Below, one piece after another: positions 8,754 through 18,197 of a DNA stretch of 64,000 bases (positions are counted from its first letter, which is position 1; each line of letters starts with the position of its first letter). Below the pieces are notes generated by a model. It ran no database searches and was not told the DNA's origin. It saw only the letters and a list, made by a program, of their open reading frames with translations. Origin of the DNA: Brevibacterium aurantiacum (GTDB lineage: Bacteria; Actinomycetota; Actinomycetes; Actinomycetales; Brevibacteriaceae); NCBI RefSeq assembly GCF_007558825.1, contig NZ_VLTK01000001.1, positions 434,001 through 498,000 on the forward strand. Direction: 5' to 3'. Position numbers and translations under genes: made by a program.

Positions 8754-8829
8754 CCCACCACGTTCCCTGCACTCCCGCCTGCTCCAACGCATCAGACACC
8801 TGAACTCTCGAAAGGACGATGAATCGCCC

Positions 8830-9999
8830 ATGACCGCACCCACAGGCTTCACCGACATCACCGACGAACTCGCCGCTCAGGCGATCGAGCTGCCCTCATG
8901 GGCGTTCGGCAACTCGGGCACCCGTTTCAAGGTCTTCGGCACACCCGGCACACCACGAGACCCTTTCGAAAAGATCGCCGACGCCGCGAAGGTCCACGAA
9001 CTCACCGGACTCGCACCACAGGTGGCGCTGCACATCCCCTGGGACCGCTGCGATTTCGAAGCGTTGGCGACACATGCAGGGCAACTCGGAGTTCGTCTGG
9101 GAACGGTCAACTCGAACACGTTCCAGGACGACGACTTCAAGTTCGGTGCACTGACACACGTCGACGAACGAATCCGCTCAAAGGCCATCGACCACCACAT
9201 CGAGTGCATCGACGTCATGGATGCCACCGGTTCGCGTGATCTCAAGATCTGGCTGGCCGAGGGATCGAACTACCCAGGGCAGGCGGACATGCGGGGCCGC
9301 CAGGATCGACTCCACGACTCACTTGCGAAGATCTACGACCGCCTCGGAGAGAGTCAGCGTCTCGTGCTCGAATACAAGTTCTTCGAACCGTCCTTCTATC
9401 ACACGGATGTTCCCGACTGGGGCACGAGCTTCGCCCAGGTATCTGCCCTCGGCGACAAGGCCAAGGTCTGCCTCGACACCGGGCATCACGCTCCCGGAAC
9501 GAACATCGAGTTCATCGTCATGCAGCTGCTGCGACTGGGCAGGCTCGGCTCCTTCGACTTCAACTCCCGCTTCTATGCCGATGACGACCTGATGGTCGGT
9601 GCCGCGGATCCCTTCCAGCTCTTCCGCATCATCCATGAGGTCATCCGCGGCGGTGGGCTCAACAACCCGGATGTCGCGTTCATGCTCGATCAGTGCCACA
9701 ACGTGGAGAACAAGATAGAAGGGCAGATGCGCTCGGTGCTCAACGTCCAGGAGATGACGGCCCGCGCGCTCCTCCTCGACACTGCCGCCCTGACCGCGGC
9801 ACAGGAATCCGGCGATGTCATCGCCGCCAACGACATCTTCATGGACGCCTTCTACACCGACGTCCGGCCTGCCCTGGCCGAGTGGCGGACTTCGCGTAGG
9901 CTGCCCGCGAATCCGGTGCAGGCATTCCGCGAATCCGGGTACCAGGAACAGATCGAGGCCGAGCGAGTCGGCGGAACCCAGGCCGGCTGGGGCGCGTGA
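8830..9999 (+). CDS. rhaI: L-rhamnose isomerase (RhaI type)
   Basis: A 389-residue TIM-barrel sugar isomerase converting L-rhamnose to L-rhamnulose. It belongs to the RhaI (xylose-isomerase-like) group rather than the E. coli RhaA group. Metal and substrate residues are in segments such as RLVLEYKFFEPSFY, KVCLDTGHHAPGTN and FMLDQCHNVENK. An ATG 11 bases upstream is in a different frame and stops at once, so 8830 is the start; a GAAAGGA is 17 bases before it. It is followed after 50 bp by the aldolase/dehydrogenase fusion. Confidence 0.92.
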   Translation: MTAPTGFTDITDELAAQAIELPSWAFGNSGTRFKVFGTPGTPRDPFEKIADAAKVHELTGLAPQVALHIPWDRCDFEALATHAGQLGVRLGTVNSNTFQDDDFKFGALTHVDERIRSKAIDHHIECIDVMDATGSRDLKIWLAEGSNYPGQADMRGRQDRLHDSLAKIYDRLGESQRLVLEYKFFEPSFYHTDVPDWGTSFAQVSALGDKAKVCLDTGHHAPGTNIEFIVMQLLRLGRLGSFDFNSRFYADDDLMVGAADPFQLFRIIHEVIRGGGLNNPDVAFMLDQCHNVENKIEGQMRSVLNVQEMTARALLLDTAALTAAQESGDVIAANDIFMDAFYTDVRPALAEWRTSRRLPANPVQAFRESGYQEQIEAERVGGTQAGWGA

Positions 10000-10049
10000 G
10001 CGACGCACGTTCACGGCCCGTCCCCAACAGACATACTCCGAGGAGAAAC

Positions 10050-12092
10050 ATGACCACGACCAACCCCACGGTGACCGAGCTCATCCGACGCTCCAACTCA
10101 TTGGGCTCCGATCGACGCAACACGAACTTCGCCGGAGGAAACACCTCCGCCAAGGGCAGCGACCTCGATCCGGTGACCGGTGAGAAGGTCGAGCTGCTGT
10201 GGGTCAAGGGTTCCGGCGGGGACCTGGGAACGCTGACGCCCGAGGGATTGGCCGTCCTCCGCCTCGACCGTCTGCAGGCTATGACCGGCACCTATCCCGG
10301 CGTCGATCGCGAGGACGAGATGGTGGCGGCCTTCGACTACACACTCCATGGCAAGGGCGGTGCCGCACCTTCCATCGACACCGCCATGCACGGCCTCGTC
10401 GACGCCGCCCACGTCGATCACCTCCACCCCGACTCGGGCATCGCCATCGCCACGGCGGCCGACGGGGAAGAACTGACGAAAAAGGTCTTCGGCGACACAG
10501 TCGTCTGGGTGCCCTGGCGACGTCCCGGCTTCCAACTCGGACTCGACATCGCCGCGATCAGACGCGACAATCCGCAGGCCATCGGAACCATCCTCGGCGG
10601 CCACGGGATCACCGCGTGGGGAGACACATCGGCGGAATCAGAGGCCAACTCACGATGGATCATCGACACCGCTGCACAGTACATCGACGACAACGGGCGG
10701 CCCGAACCCTTCGGAACGGCCCGCCCGGGGTATGCGGCTCTGCCCGAATCCGAACGCAGGGCCAAGGCCGCTGCCCTGGCACCGCACCTGCGGGCCATCG
10801 CCTCGGCGGACAGAACCATGGTCGGTCACTTCACGGACTCCGAGCCCGTCCTCGAGTTCCTCGCCGGGCAGAAGCTGGGCGCATTGGCAGAACTGGGCAC
10901 AAGCTGTCCCGATCATTTCCTGCGCACCAAGGTCAAGCCACTGGTCATCGACCTGCCCGCGAACACCTCGGCGGAGGACATCATCGCGGCGCTGCCCGAT
11001 CTCCATGCCGCCTACAGGGAGGACTACCGCTCCTATTACGAGCGTCACGCGGAGTCCGATTCGCCTGCGATGCGCGGGGCCGACCCGGCGATCATCCTGG
11101 TCCCCGGCGTCGGAATGTTCTCCTACGGGCCCGACAAACAGACAGCGCGCGTGGCCGGCGAGTTCTACGTCAACGCCATCAATGTCATGCGCGGGGCGGA
11201 AGCGCTCTCCAGCTACGTGCCGATCTCCGAGGCGGAGAAGTTCCGCATCGAGTACTGGGCGCTCGAAGAGGCCAAACTCAAGCGCAGACCCGCACCTCAG
11301 CCGCTCGCCTCACGAGTCGCCTTCGTCACCGGGGCCGCGAGTGGCATCGGCAAGGCCATCGCCACGCGCCTGGCGTCCGAGGGCGCCTGCGTCGTCATCG
11401 CGGACCTCGACCGCGACAAGGCGGAAGCTGTGGCGACCGAACTCGGGTCGACCGATGTCGCCGTCGGGGTGGCCGCGGATGTCTCCGATGAGTCTGGTGT
11501 GCAGGCGGCCCTCGCCGAGGCGGTGCTTGCCTTTGGTGGAGTCGACCTGATCGTCAACAATGCCGGGCTGTCCCTGTCCAAATCCCTGTTCGAAACGACG
11601 GAGAAGGACTGGGACCTGCAGCACGATGTCATGGCGAAAGGATCGTTCCTGGTGTCGAAGAACGCCGCAAGGATCCTCGTCGACCAGGGACTCGGAGGCG
11701 ACATCGTCTACATCTCCTCGAAGAACTCCGTTTTCGCCGGACCCAACAACATCGCCTATTCCGCGACCAAGGCCGATCAGGCGCATCAGGTGAGGCTGCT
11801 CGCGGCCGAACTCGGCGAGCACGGAATCCGGGTCAACGGGATCAACCCCGATGGAGTGGTCCGCGGTTCGGGAATCTTCGCCGGAGGATGGGGAGCCCAA
11901 CGTGCCAAGACCTACGGCGTTGAGGAGAAGGACCTGGGAAAGTTCTATGCCCAACGCACGATCCTCGGCCGTGAGGTGGTCCCGGAGAATGTGGCGAATG
12001 CCGTCTACGCGCTGTGCACCGACGACTTCTCGCACACGACTGGACTGCACGTGCCGGTCGATGCCGGTGTGGCCGCGGCCTTCGTGCGCTGA
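10050..12092 (+). CDS. rhaEW: Bifunctional rhamnulose-1-phosphate aldolase / short-chain dehydrogenase
   Basis: A 680-residue two-domain enzyme (YuxG/RhaEW type). Residues 1 to about 400 form a class II aldolase/adducin domain, with the metal-binding His pair in AAHVDHLHPDSG; it would split L-rhamnulose 1-phosphate into dihydroxyacetone phosphate and L-lactaldehyde. Residues from about 420 form a Rossmann SDR domain with TGAASGIG, VNNAG and the catalytic YSATK, which would oxidise lactaldehyde to lactate. The fusion channels the reactive aldehyde. The start is ATG 10050, with GAGGAGAAAC directly before it; an in-frame upstream extension is not needed. It is followed after 11 bp by rhaB. Confidence 0.92.
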   Translation: MTTTNPTVTELIRRSNSLGSDRRNTNFAGGNTSAKGSDLDPVTGEKVELLWVKGSGGDLGTLTPEGLAVLRLDRLQAMTGTYPGVDREDEMVAAFDYTLHGKGGAAPSIDTAMHGLVDAAHVDHLHPDSGIAIATAADGEELTKKVFGDTVVWVPWRRPGFQLGLDIAAIRRDNPQAIGTILGGHGITAWGDTSAESEANSRWIIDTAAQYIDDNGRPEPFGTARPGYAALPESERRAKAAALAPHLRAIASADRTMVGHFTDSEPVLEFLAGQKLGALAELGTSCPDHFLRTKVKPLVIDLPANTSAEDIIAALPDLHAAYREDYRSYYERHAESDSPAMRGADPAIILVPGVGMFSYGPDKQTARVAGEFYVNAINVMRGAEALSSYVPISEAEKFRIEYWALEEAKLKRRPAPQPLASRVAFVTGAASGIGKAIATRLASEGACVVIADLDRDKAEAVATELGSTDVAVGVAADVSDESGVQAALAEAVLAFGGVDLIVNNAGLSLSKSLFETTEKDWDLQHDVMAKGSFLVSKNAARILVDQGLGGDIVYISSKNSVFAGPNNIAYSATKADQAHQVRLLAAELGEHGIRVNGINPDGVVRGSGIFAGGWGAQRAKTYGVEEKDLGKFYAQRTILGREVVPENVANAVYALCTDDFSHTTGLHVPVDAGVAAAFVR

Positions 12093-12103
12093 GTGGCGGG
12101 CTG

Positions 12104-13618
12104 ATGGACCACAGTAATGATTCGAGAACCTTCAAGTTGGCGGCCGTTGATCTCGGAGCGACCAGCGGCCGCGTGATCCTCGGCGGGATCGAAGACGGCG
12201 TGCTGCGGATGAAGCACGTCGCACGGTTTCCGAATACGCCGCTCGCGCTGTTGGAGGCCACCGGCGAAACGCGCATTTCTGTGCTCGACGGAGATGCAGG
12301 CAGTGCTGAGGGGCTGTACTGGAACATCCAATCCCTGTACGCGGCGGTTCAGGACGGACTGCGGGAAGCCGCGCGATTCGCTCCCGGTCTGACCAGCATC
12401 GGAATCGACTCCTGGGCCGTTGACTACGGTCTGCTGCGCAAGGGACGACTCGTCGGGTCCCCACATCACTACCGCGACGAGCGAACAGCGCGAGGAGTCG
12501 AGCTCGTCCATTCCCGAGTCGCTGCCACTGAGCTGTACGAGCGCAATGGCCTCCAGCATCTCGACTTCAACACCGTGTTCCAACTGGCGGTGGAGTCGGA
12601 GACCGGATTCCTCGACCTGGCCGATGAGGTTCTGCTGATTCCCGATCTGCTTGCCTACTGGCTGACAGGACGATCGTATGCAGAGATGACGAATGCGTCG
12701 ACGACAGGACTGCTCTCGGTCACGACGCGAGCTTGGGACACCGAACTGCTCGACGAGCTCGGACTCAAGCGAGACCTTCTGCCACCACTCCTCCGCTCTG
12801 GTGAAGTCATCGGACACATCACCGACGCGACTGCACGACGGCTGGGAGCAGATCATAGTGTCCAGGTCACGGCCGTGGGCTCACACGACACCGCCTCGGC
12901 GGTGGTGGCCGTACCCTTCGCATCGAAACGATCAGCCTACATCTCGAGCGGCACCTGGTCCTTGGTGGGCCTTGAGCTGGACGAACCGGTACTCTCGGGC
13001 GCGGCTCTGGAAGCGAATTTCACGAACGAAGGCGGGGTTGATGACACCGTCAGATTCCTCAAAAACGTCTCAGGGCTGTGGCTGCTGAGTGAATCGATGC
13101 GCCATTGGCAGGCCGGTTCGAACGACGCGCAGCGCAGTGCCGACCTCCAGACGCTGCTGGCAGATGCCGCCGCCGTGAAGTTCCATTACGAGGTATTCGA
13201 TCCCGCCGACGCGCGGTTCGTTCCACCTGGTGACATGCCCAGCAGGATTGCAGAATGGTACACGGAACACGGCCTGCGGCCTCCGGAGTCCCCCGCCGAG
13301 GTGGTCAGGTGCATCCTCGAATCCCTGGCCGAAGCGTACGCCAGCACCATCGATGCCGCCGAGGCGTTGGCCGGGATGACGGTCGACACGGTGCACGTCG
13401 TCGGGGGCGGATCGCAGAACGCACTGCTGTGCCAGCTGACGGCGAACCGGACGAGCCGCCCCGTCATAGCCGGACCAGTCGAAGCGACCGCGATCGGCAA
13501 CCTCCTCATCCAGGCCCGAACCATGGGCCTAGTCGAGGAGGACGCCTCATTGTCGGATCTGCGTGAGATCGTGCGGCGCTCGTTCCCAGTCACGAAGTAC
13601 CTGCCTGTGACGACCTGA
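12104..13618 (+). CDS. rhaB: Rhamnulokinase
   Basis: A 504-residue FGGY-family sugar kinase that phosphorylates L-rhamnulose at O-1. The first ATP-binding strand reads AAVDLGATSGRVILG, then IDSWAVDYGLL; the second half has SSGTWSLVGLELDEPV and VHVVGGGSQNALLCQL, all typical of RhaB. ATG 12104 fits the family start; an in-frame extension of 30 codons back into the aldolase gene is rejected because it lacks similarity. It is the last gene of the rhamnose operon; an unusual 60-bp hairpin follows at 13661. Confidence 0.93.
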   Translation: MDHSNDSRTFKLAAVDLGATSGRVILGGIEDGVLRMKHVARFPNTPLALLEATGETRISVLDGDAGSAEGLYWNIQSLYAAVQDGLREAARFAPGLTSIGIDSWAVDYGLLRKGRLVGSPHHYRDERTARGVELVHSRVAATELYERNGLQHLDFNTVFQLAVESETGFLDLADEVLLIPDLLAYWLTGRSYAEMTNASTTGLLSVTTRAWDTELLDELGLKRDLLPPLLRSGEVIGHITDATARRLGADHSVQVTAVGSHDTASAVVAVPFASKRSAYISSGTWSLVGLELDEPVLSGAALEANFTNEGGVDDTVRFLKNVSGLWLLSESMRHWQAGSNDAQRSADLQTLLADAAAVKFHYEVFDPADARFVPPGDMPSRIAEWYTEHGLRPPESPAEVVRCILESLAEAYASTIDAAEALAGMTVDTVHVVGGGSQNALLCQLTANRTSRPVIAGPVEATAIGNLLIQARTMGLVEEDASLSDLREIVRRSFPVTKYLPVTT

Positions 13619-13660
13619 CCCAAAGGCGACATTCGGGCACGAGAGATGGCCTGAAACTGA

Positions 13661-13720
13661 AACAGTTGGTAAGTTCTGGTCGAAAATCATACGAAATTCG
13701 ACCAGAACTTACCAACTGTT
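13661..13720. repeat. 60-bp perfect hairpin, copy 1 (convergent intergenic)
   Basis: Two perfectly complementary 24-base arms (13661-13684 and 13697-13720) surround a 12-base loop. The outer part of the stem, AACAGTTGGTAAGTTCT, is nearly the same as in a second 60-bp hairpin at 48689. It sits between the convergent stops of rhaB and the MDR oxidoreductase. No T-tract follows on either side, so it is not a textbook terminator, although it may end transcription in both directions. Confidence 0.75.
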
Positions 13721-13726
13721 GATGTT

Positions 13727-13766
13727 GCCTGAAGCGCCGCGGGGCTGCCTGAAGCGCCGCGGGGCT
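13727..13766. repeat. Two tandem 20-bp repeats
   Basis: GCCTGAAGCGCCGCGGGGCT occurs twice with no spacer and no mismatch, 6 bp after the hairpin and just downstream of the stop codon of the oppositely oriented oxidoreductase gene. The TGAAGCG core recurs in the 15-bp tandem repeats beside the second hairpin at 48611. Confidence 0.85.
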
Positions 13767-13769
13767 GAT

Positions 13770-14792
13770 TCAGCTCTCGGCGCCGACGGCCACGACCATC
13801 TTGCCGAAGTTGCGGCCAGCGAGCAGATCGTTGAAGTACTCGGGAGCCTTGTCCAGTCCCGGGCGGATGTCCTCGCGGTAGCGGACCTTTCCTTCCTTGA
13901 TCCAGCCGCTCATGTCGGATAGGAAGTTCTCATGGTGCTTCTCGACGAACTCTGTCTGGATGAAGCCGCGGACGTTGAGTGACCTCGTGAGGATGTTGCC
14001 CATGAGCGCACCTGAACGGTCCGGGCCTTCGGGCAGTTCGGTGAGGTTGTAGTTGGCGACGAGTCCGCAGACAGGTACGCGTGCATAGGTGTTCAGACGT
14101 GGCAGCACTGCCTTGAACACGTCTCCGCCGACGTTCTCGAAGTAGACGTCGATGCCCTGCGGAACCGATTCTTTGAGCTCGTTCTTGAGGTTGCCCGTCC
14201 TGTGGTCAAGTGCCACATCGAACCCGAGCTCGTTCAGGTGGGCGACCTTATCGGGCCCACCGGCAATGCCGACGGCCTTCGCGCCCTTGATCTTCGCGAT
14301 CTGGCCGACGACGGAGCCGACGGGGCCGGTAGCAGCAGCGACGGCCACAGTCTCGCCTTCCTGCGGGCGCCCGATCTCAAGGAGTCCTGCGTATGCGGTG
14401 AAGCCAGGCATGCCCAGCACACCCAACGCGGTGCTGACGGGGGCGACTTCGGGATCGAGGCGGCGCAGGTATGCAGCCTTCTCAACGGAGTACTCCTGCC
14501 ATCCGCCATAGCCGAGGACTGTGTCTCCGGTGGAGAAGTCTGACGAGTTCGATTCGACGACCTCTGAGACTGTGGCGCCAACCATGACATCGCCGACCTC
14601 AACCGGCTTCGCATAGGACTTCGCATCCGACATCCGACCGCGCATATAAGGGTCGAGTGAGAGGTACAGGGTCCGGAGCAGAACCTCACCGTCCTGCGGC
14701 TTCGGCAGTTCTACCTCGTCGAGCAGGTAGTTCTCAGCAGTGGGTGTTCCTACGGGTCGGGAGTTTAGGAGAATCCGGTGGTTAGTCGTCAT
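13770..14792 (-). CDS. NADP-dependent MDR-family oxidoreductase
   Basis: A 340-residue zinc-independent medium-chain dehydrogenase/reductase of the leukotriene B4 12-hydroxydehydrogenase / curcumin-reductase group, which reduces alpha,beta-unsaturated carbonyls with NADPH. The N-terminal LSLDPYMRGRM segment and the cofactor fold AATGPVGSVVGQIAKIKGA, followed by DVYFENVGGD, are diagnostic. The start is set at the second of two close ATGs (14792), because AAAGGAA lies about 8 bases before it and only 2 before the other. The frame stays open upstream, but that part is not similar to the family and overlaps the DUF402 gene region. Confidence 0.88.
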   Translation of the reverse strand: MTTNHRILLNSRPVGTPTAENYLLDEVELPKPQDGEVLLRTLYLSLDPYMRGRMSDAKSYAKPVEVGDVMVGATVSEVVESNSSDFSTGDTVLGYGGWQEYSVEKAAYLRRLDPEVAPVSTALGVLGMPGFTAYAGLLEIGRPQEGETVAVAAATGPVGSVVGQIAKIKGAKAVGIAGGPDKVAHLNELGFDVALDHRTGNLKNELKESVPQGIDVYFENVGGDVFKAVLPRLNTYARVPVCGLVANYNLTELPEGPDRSGALMGNILTRSLNVRGFIQTEFVEKHHENFLSDMSGWIKEGKVRYREDIRPGLDKAPEYFNDLLAGRNFGKMVVAVGAES

Positions 14793-14869
14793 GGACATGA
14801 TTCCTTTCATCGACGCCGTGCACTGTCTGCGCACGGTCGCTGCTGGTCTGCGGGCTGAAACTGTAGTGT

Positions 14870-15670
14870 TCAGATCCAGTCCTTGGTGTAGCAACCACTT
14901 CGAATCCGCTGATGTTCCTGATTCTGCGAAGAATTCGTTGTCGTCCGCGACACCAGACTGCGTGCCATCGTCTCCCACTTCGAATCGAATGCCCAGGTGA
15001 ACTCGCCGAGGTGGTCAAGCAGCTTCGCACCATTGCTCCGGATGATGTCCGTCCACTCACGCGGCCAAGCACCGTAGTTCGCTGCGGCGGCGAGCTCGTC
15101 GACGTCTTTGAACACCGCCCCGTTCGGGTTGAGGCCGGCCGTATTGTGCAACGGCATGCTCTCGACGGGGAACGTGATATCGAGGATGTGATCGCTGGTG
15201 TACAGGGCAACACTCGTGCGGCGATGGGTGGCTTCGAGGTTGACATACCAATCCGCACGAACTGTGCCATCGACACCAGGTTTGAGCAGCACCCACACGG
15301 AGAACGGAACTCCGGGCGGGACGATCTTGAGCACCCCGAGCCCGCGCCACCTGCCGGGAACATTGATGCGCCGAGGCGCCTCGGCGGGCGGGCGGAAACG
15401 GGCACGCAACGGAACGTCGTGGGGATTCGAATCCTCCCAGCCGACGATCCTCGTATCGGTGGTCTCGGTTCCTCCGGCCATCCACAGCACGGCACCGTCC
15501 GGCCCGTCCTCGATCACACGCATCGGCCGGCGCACCTCGGCGTGGTCGCGGTCGAAATCGAATCGTCGAAACGACCACGTCACGGTATCGCCGGGCCTCC
15601 AGAAGGGCCCCTCACCCACGTGACGTGTGCCGGGTGGGACGTCGATCTCGTACGGATCGGTGAACTCCAT
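14870..15670 (-). CDS. DUF402 (FomD-like barrel) protein
   Basis: A 266-residue protein with a DUF402 domain, the fold of the nucleotide-hydrolysing FomD and of Ntdp-type nucleoside di/triphosphatases. The family core is visible at about residues 137-172: ADWYVNLEATHRRTS, then TSDHILDITFPVE (Asp/Glu metal ligands). The N-terminal half contains the PGDTVTWSFRRFDFD strand. The C-terminal 30 residues (SRTTTNSSQNQEHQRIRSG) look disordered. It precedes the MDR gene on the same strand by 77 bp. A nucleotide phosphatase role is possible but not demonstrated. Confidence 0.75.
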   Translation of the reverse strand: MEFTDPYEIDVPPGTRHVGEGPFWRPGDTVTWSFRRFDFDRDHAEVRRPMRVIEDGPDGAVLWMAGGTETTDTRIVGWEDSNPHDVPLRARFRPPAEAPRRINVPGRWRGLGVLKIVPPGVPFSVWVLLKPGVDGTVRADWYVNLEATHRRTSVALYTSDHILDITFPVESMPLHNTAGLNPNGAVFKDVDELAAAANYGAWPREWTDIIRSNGAKLLDHLGEFTWAFDSKWETMARSLVSRTTTNSSQNQEHQRIRSGCYTKDWI

Positions 15671-15775
15671 ACCGGCAGTCTAAGTTCACGTCATGAGTGA
15701 GGGCTGGACACACACGAAAGCTCATTTCAGCCACCGTTTCAGCCCGCTCAGCGGCCACCGCCTAAGGTGGTGGGC

Positions 15776-16723
15776 ATGGACGACTTCACACTTCCCGATC
15801 GCAAGGACGCGACTGATCACAGCGAGACGACCGCGGCCGAACCTCCACGCACCGATGCCGACATTCCGGGCTACCTCGAGACTCTGGGCATCCCCGGCCT
15901 CGCCGATATCCACATCCACTTCCTGCCGACCAACGTCCTCGACAAAGTGTGGGCATACTTCGACGCCGCCGAAGCCAGCTATGGCTATCCGTGGCCGATC
16001 CACTACCGCTATGACACGGAGACCCGCCTCCAGATCGTCCGTGACCTGGGCGTACGTGCCATCCCGGCACTGACCTACCCGCACAAACCAGGCATGGCCG
16101 CCTGGCTCAACGAGTGGAACCGCGAGTTCGCCGCCGCCCACGATGACGTCATCCACTGCGCAACGCTCTATGCTGAGCCGGAATCCGCTGGTTATGTGCC
16201 CGAGGCGTTGGCGGCCGGAGCCCGGCTGTTCAAGGTCCACATCCAGGTGGGCGGCTTCTCCCCCGATGACCCTGTGCTCGATCGCGCATGGGCTGCACTG
16301 GCCGAGGCACAGGTGCCCATCGTCATCCACGCTGGCTCCGAGCCGCTGCCCGGCACCTACACCGGACCGCAGGCGGTGGCCAAGGTGCTCGAGCGCTACC
16401 CATCCCTGCAGCTCGTCATCGCCCACATGGGCATGCCCGAATATGGTGCGTTCGCGAGCCTGGCCGAGGATTACAGCGGAGTCCACCTGGACACGACGAT
16501 GTACGTGTCAGGGTTCTTCTCCTCCCCCGCCGAGGTGGACCCGGCTTACCGTAATCGCTTGGCTGGTCTGCAGGACAAGATCATCCTCGGCTCGGACTTC
16601 CCGAATATTCCCTACCCCTATGCGGATCAGATCTCGGGGCTGGCAGGGCTGAGACTCGGCGATGACTGGATACGCTCGGTGCTGTGGCGCAATGGTGCGC
16701 GGGTCCTCGGGCTCGATCGCTGA
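15776..16723 (+). CDS. Amidohydrolase family 2 protein (ACMSD-like)
   Basis: A 315-residue metal-dependent hydrolase/decarboxylase of the amidohydrolase-2 family. Metal ligands can be read as the HxH in LADIHIHFLP, the His of VIVIHAGSE, the His of LQLVIAHMGMPE and the Asp of IILGSDFPNIPY. The first 35 residues are a polar extension. ATG 15776 is chosen over two in-frame GTG codons upstream because AAGGTGG at 15765 fits as its ribosome site. Substrate is unknown. It is convergent with the DUF421 gene. Confidence 0.85.
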   Translation: MDDFTLPDRKDATDHSETTAAEPPRTDADIPGYLETLGIPGLADIHIHFLPTNVLDKVWAYFDAAEASYGYPWPIHYRYDTETRLQIVRDLGVRAIPALTYPHKPGMAAWLNEWNREFAAAHDDVIHCATLYAEPESAGYVPEALAAGARLFKVHIQVGGFSPDDPVLDRAWAALAEAQVPIVIHAGSEPLPGTYTGPQAVAKVLERYPSLQLVIAHMGMPEYGAFASLAEDYSGVHLDTTMYVSGFFSSPAEVDPAYRNRLAGLQDKIILGSDFPNIPYPYADQISGLAGLRLGDDWIRSVLWRNGARVLGLDR

Positions 16724-16759
16724 GCGGCAGAGATCTCAGTCTCTGCGTGGCCGCGGGGC

Positions 16760-17299
16760 TCAGCTCTCGTGGGGAATTCGCTCAGCTCCGATGACGCCGC
16801 GCAGCATCTCGTCATCGATCGGCACCCCTCTCCGGGTGACGCTGATCTGACCTGTGGGCTCGAGGATCACGCATGCCACCTCGGCGCGCTGTCGGATTCC
16901 CGCCATTCGCAGCTTCGAATACACTTCGGCGGGGTCGACATGGGCCCTGGCAAGGTTGTCGAACAGCAGCTCGCTGCCTGCCATGAGTACAATCGCGGGA
17001 CTGTTGACGACGCCGGCAATGCGATGGAAACGGCGGGCCTTTCCGGTCAGAGCCTGGAGGATCAGCAGAGTGGCCAGGGCCAGGAGACCAGCAAAGAGGG
17101 TCGGAGTGTCACCGAGGATCGAACGACCGACGATCGCACCCAAGGCGATGATGGCGGCAAGGTCGAAACTCGAGAGGCTCGCGAGCGTCCTTTGGCCGAA
17201 TACGCGGACGAGAATAATGATGCCGAGGTAGAAGGCAATGCAGGATACGACTATCCTCACCGCATCGGTGCCGTCGAGTCCGAATTCCAGCCAGTCCAT
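16760..17299 (-). CDS. DUF421 (YetF-like) membrane protein
   Basis: A 179-residue protein with three hydrophobic helices and then a soluble YetF/DUF421 domain. The conserved motif spanning helices 2-3 reads SSFDLAAIIALGAIVGRSIL, and the cytoplasmic part includes LARAHVDPAEVYSKLRMAGI and VILEPTGQISVTRRG. Family members are widespread and poorly understood; in spore-formers they are linked to envelope or stress. No operon partner is evident: the next gene upstream begins at 18127 after a 42-bp gap and may be co-transcribed. Confidence 0.85.
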   Translation of the reverse strand: MDWLEFGLDGTDAVRIVVSCIAFYLGIIILVRVFGQRTLASLSSFDLAAIIALGAIVGRSILGDTPTLFAGLLALATLLILQALTGKARRFHRIAGVVNSPAIVLMAGSELLFDNLARAHVDPAEVYSKLRMAGIRQRAEVACVILEPTGQISVTRRGVPIDDEMLRGVIGAERIPHES

Positions 17300-17341
17300 G
17301 TATTTCCTCCCGACTGGATACTACAACTTCATGTCTGCAGC

Positions 17342-18127
17342 TCAGCGGGAACGGATCCATTCATCGACGGTGACGGCGGAGAGCCTCGGCGAATCGGGGA
17401 TGAGGCCATTGCCGGACATCGATCCTGGGATCGGAACGGAAACGATCTTCGGGATACCTCTCGTACGGGGTCCCCCACTCGGACCTGCTCCGTCACTTAC
17501 GGCCGAGTCTGCGTCGGCCGCCGCGGTCCTGCGCGCGATCGTCGGAAAGTCGCTGACCTCGGGGCCGGCGACCTCGATGGTTCCGCGTTCTCCTGCATCG
17601 ATGGCCTCGGCCATCATTCGAGCGGCCTCGTCCGCGGCCAGGGCCCGGACTCGCATCTTCGGCACGAATGCCACCGGACCTGCGGTGAACGTCATTGTGT
17701 CAACAAGCTCGAACCATTGGGCTGATCTGAACATGAGCAGCTGGTCGGCGGGGATCAGTCTGCGATAGACCCGTTCCTGCAGCTCTTTGGCCTGGTAGTA
17801 GCCGAGCAGCTTGGACTGGGCGACCTCAGGCTTGAAGGCGATGGACAGACACACCATCGCTGCTCCTGGGTTCTCTGCCGCGGCCAGGGCGATCGACCGG
17901 GAGCTGCGTGAGAAGAAGTCAAGTGCCTTGTGCCGGTTGTTCGTCATGAAATTGACGCAGTCGACGAGGACATCGCTCCCCTCGGCAGCCTCGGTGACTC
18001 CCTCTCCGGCATAGGTGTCGACCCCGATTCCGCGGTGGGCCGCGATCACCGAGTGCTCACGTTCACGCAGGTGTGCCACGAGTCTGCGGCCGAATGTGCC
18101 GGTGGCTCCATAGACGGTGATCTGCAT
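17342..18127 (-). CDS. NAD(P)-binding Rossmann-fold protein (atypical SDR/NmrA-like)
   Basis: A 261-residue protein beginning with MQITVYGATGTFGRRLVAHL, the glycine-rich dinucleotide-binding motif (GATGTFG) of the atypical SDR/NmrA group. The remainder resembles NAD(P)H-binding proteins that act as redox sensors or reductases (LVDCVNFMTNNRHKALDFF; GTIEVAGPEVSDFP). A low-complexity insertion rich in Ala, Asp, Ser and Gly precedes the C-terminus. The usual catalytic Tyr-x3-Lys is not obvious in its classical place, though YYQAKELQERVY could supply it. Substrate unknown. Confidence 0.75.
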   Translation of the reverse strand: MQITVYGATGTFGRRLVAHLREREHSVIAAHRGIGVDTYAGEGVTEAAEGSDVLVDCVNFMTNNRHKALDFFSRSSRSIALAAAENPGAAMVCLSIAFKPEVAQSKLLGYYQAKELQERVYRRLIPADQLLMFRSAQWFELVDTMTFTAGPVAFVPKMRVRALAADEAARMMAEAIDAGERGTIEVAGPEVSDFPTIARRTAAADADSAVSDGAGPSGGPRTRGIPKIVSVPIPGSMSGNGLIPDSPRLSAVTVDEWIRSR

Positions 18128-18197
18128 GTCTCATCCCCTGGATTCGGTATATCGGCGACTGTCGAGTCACAGGGCCAGCGGAACGCTGACCGAATGG

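Noticed and set aside
13727..13766. Tandem repeats as a CRISPR array
   Set aside because: Repeats abut without spacers, and no cas gene is present in the window.
14793..14978. N-terminal extension of the MDR oxidoreductase by about 60 codons
   Set aside because: It has no family similarity and overlaps the DUF402 gene; a good ribosome site supports ATG 14792.
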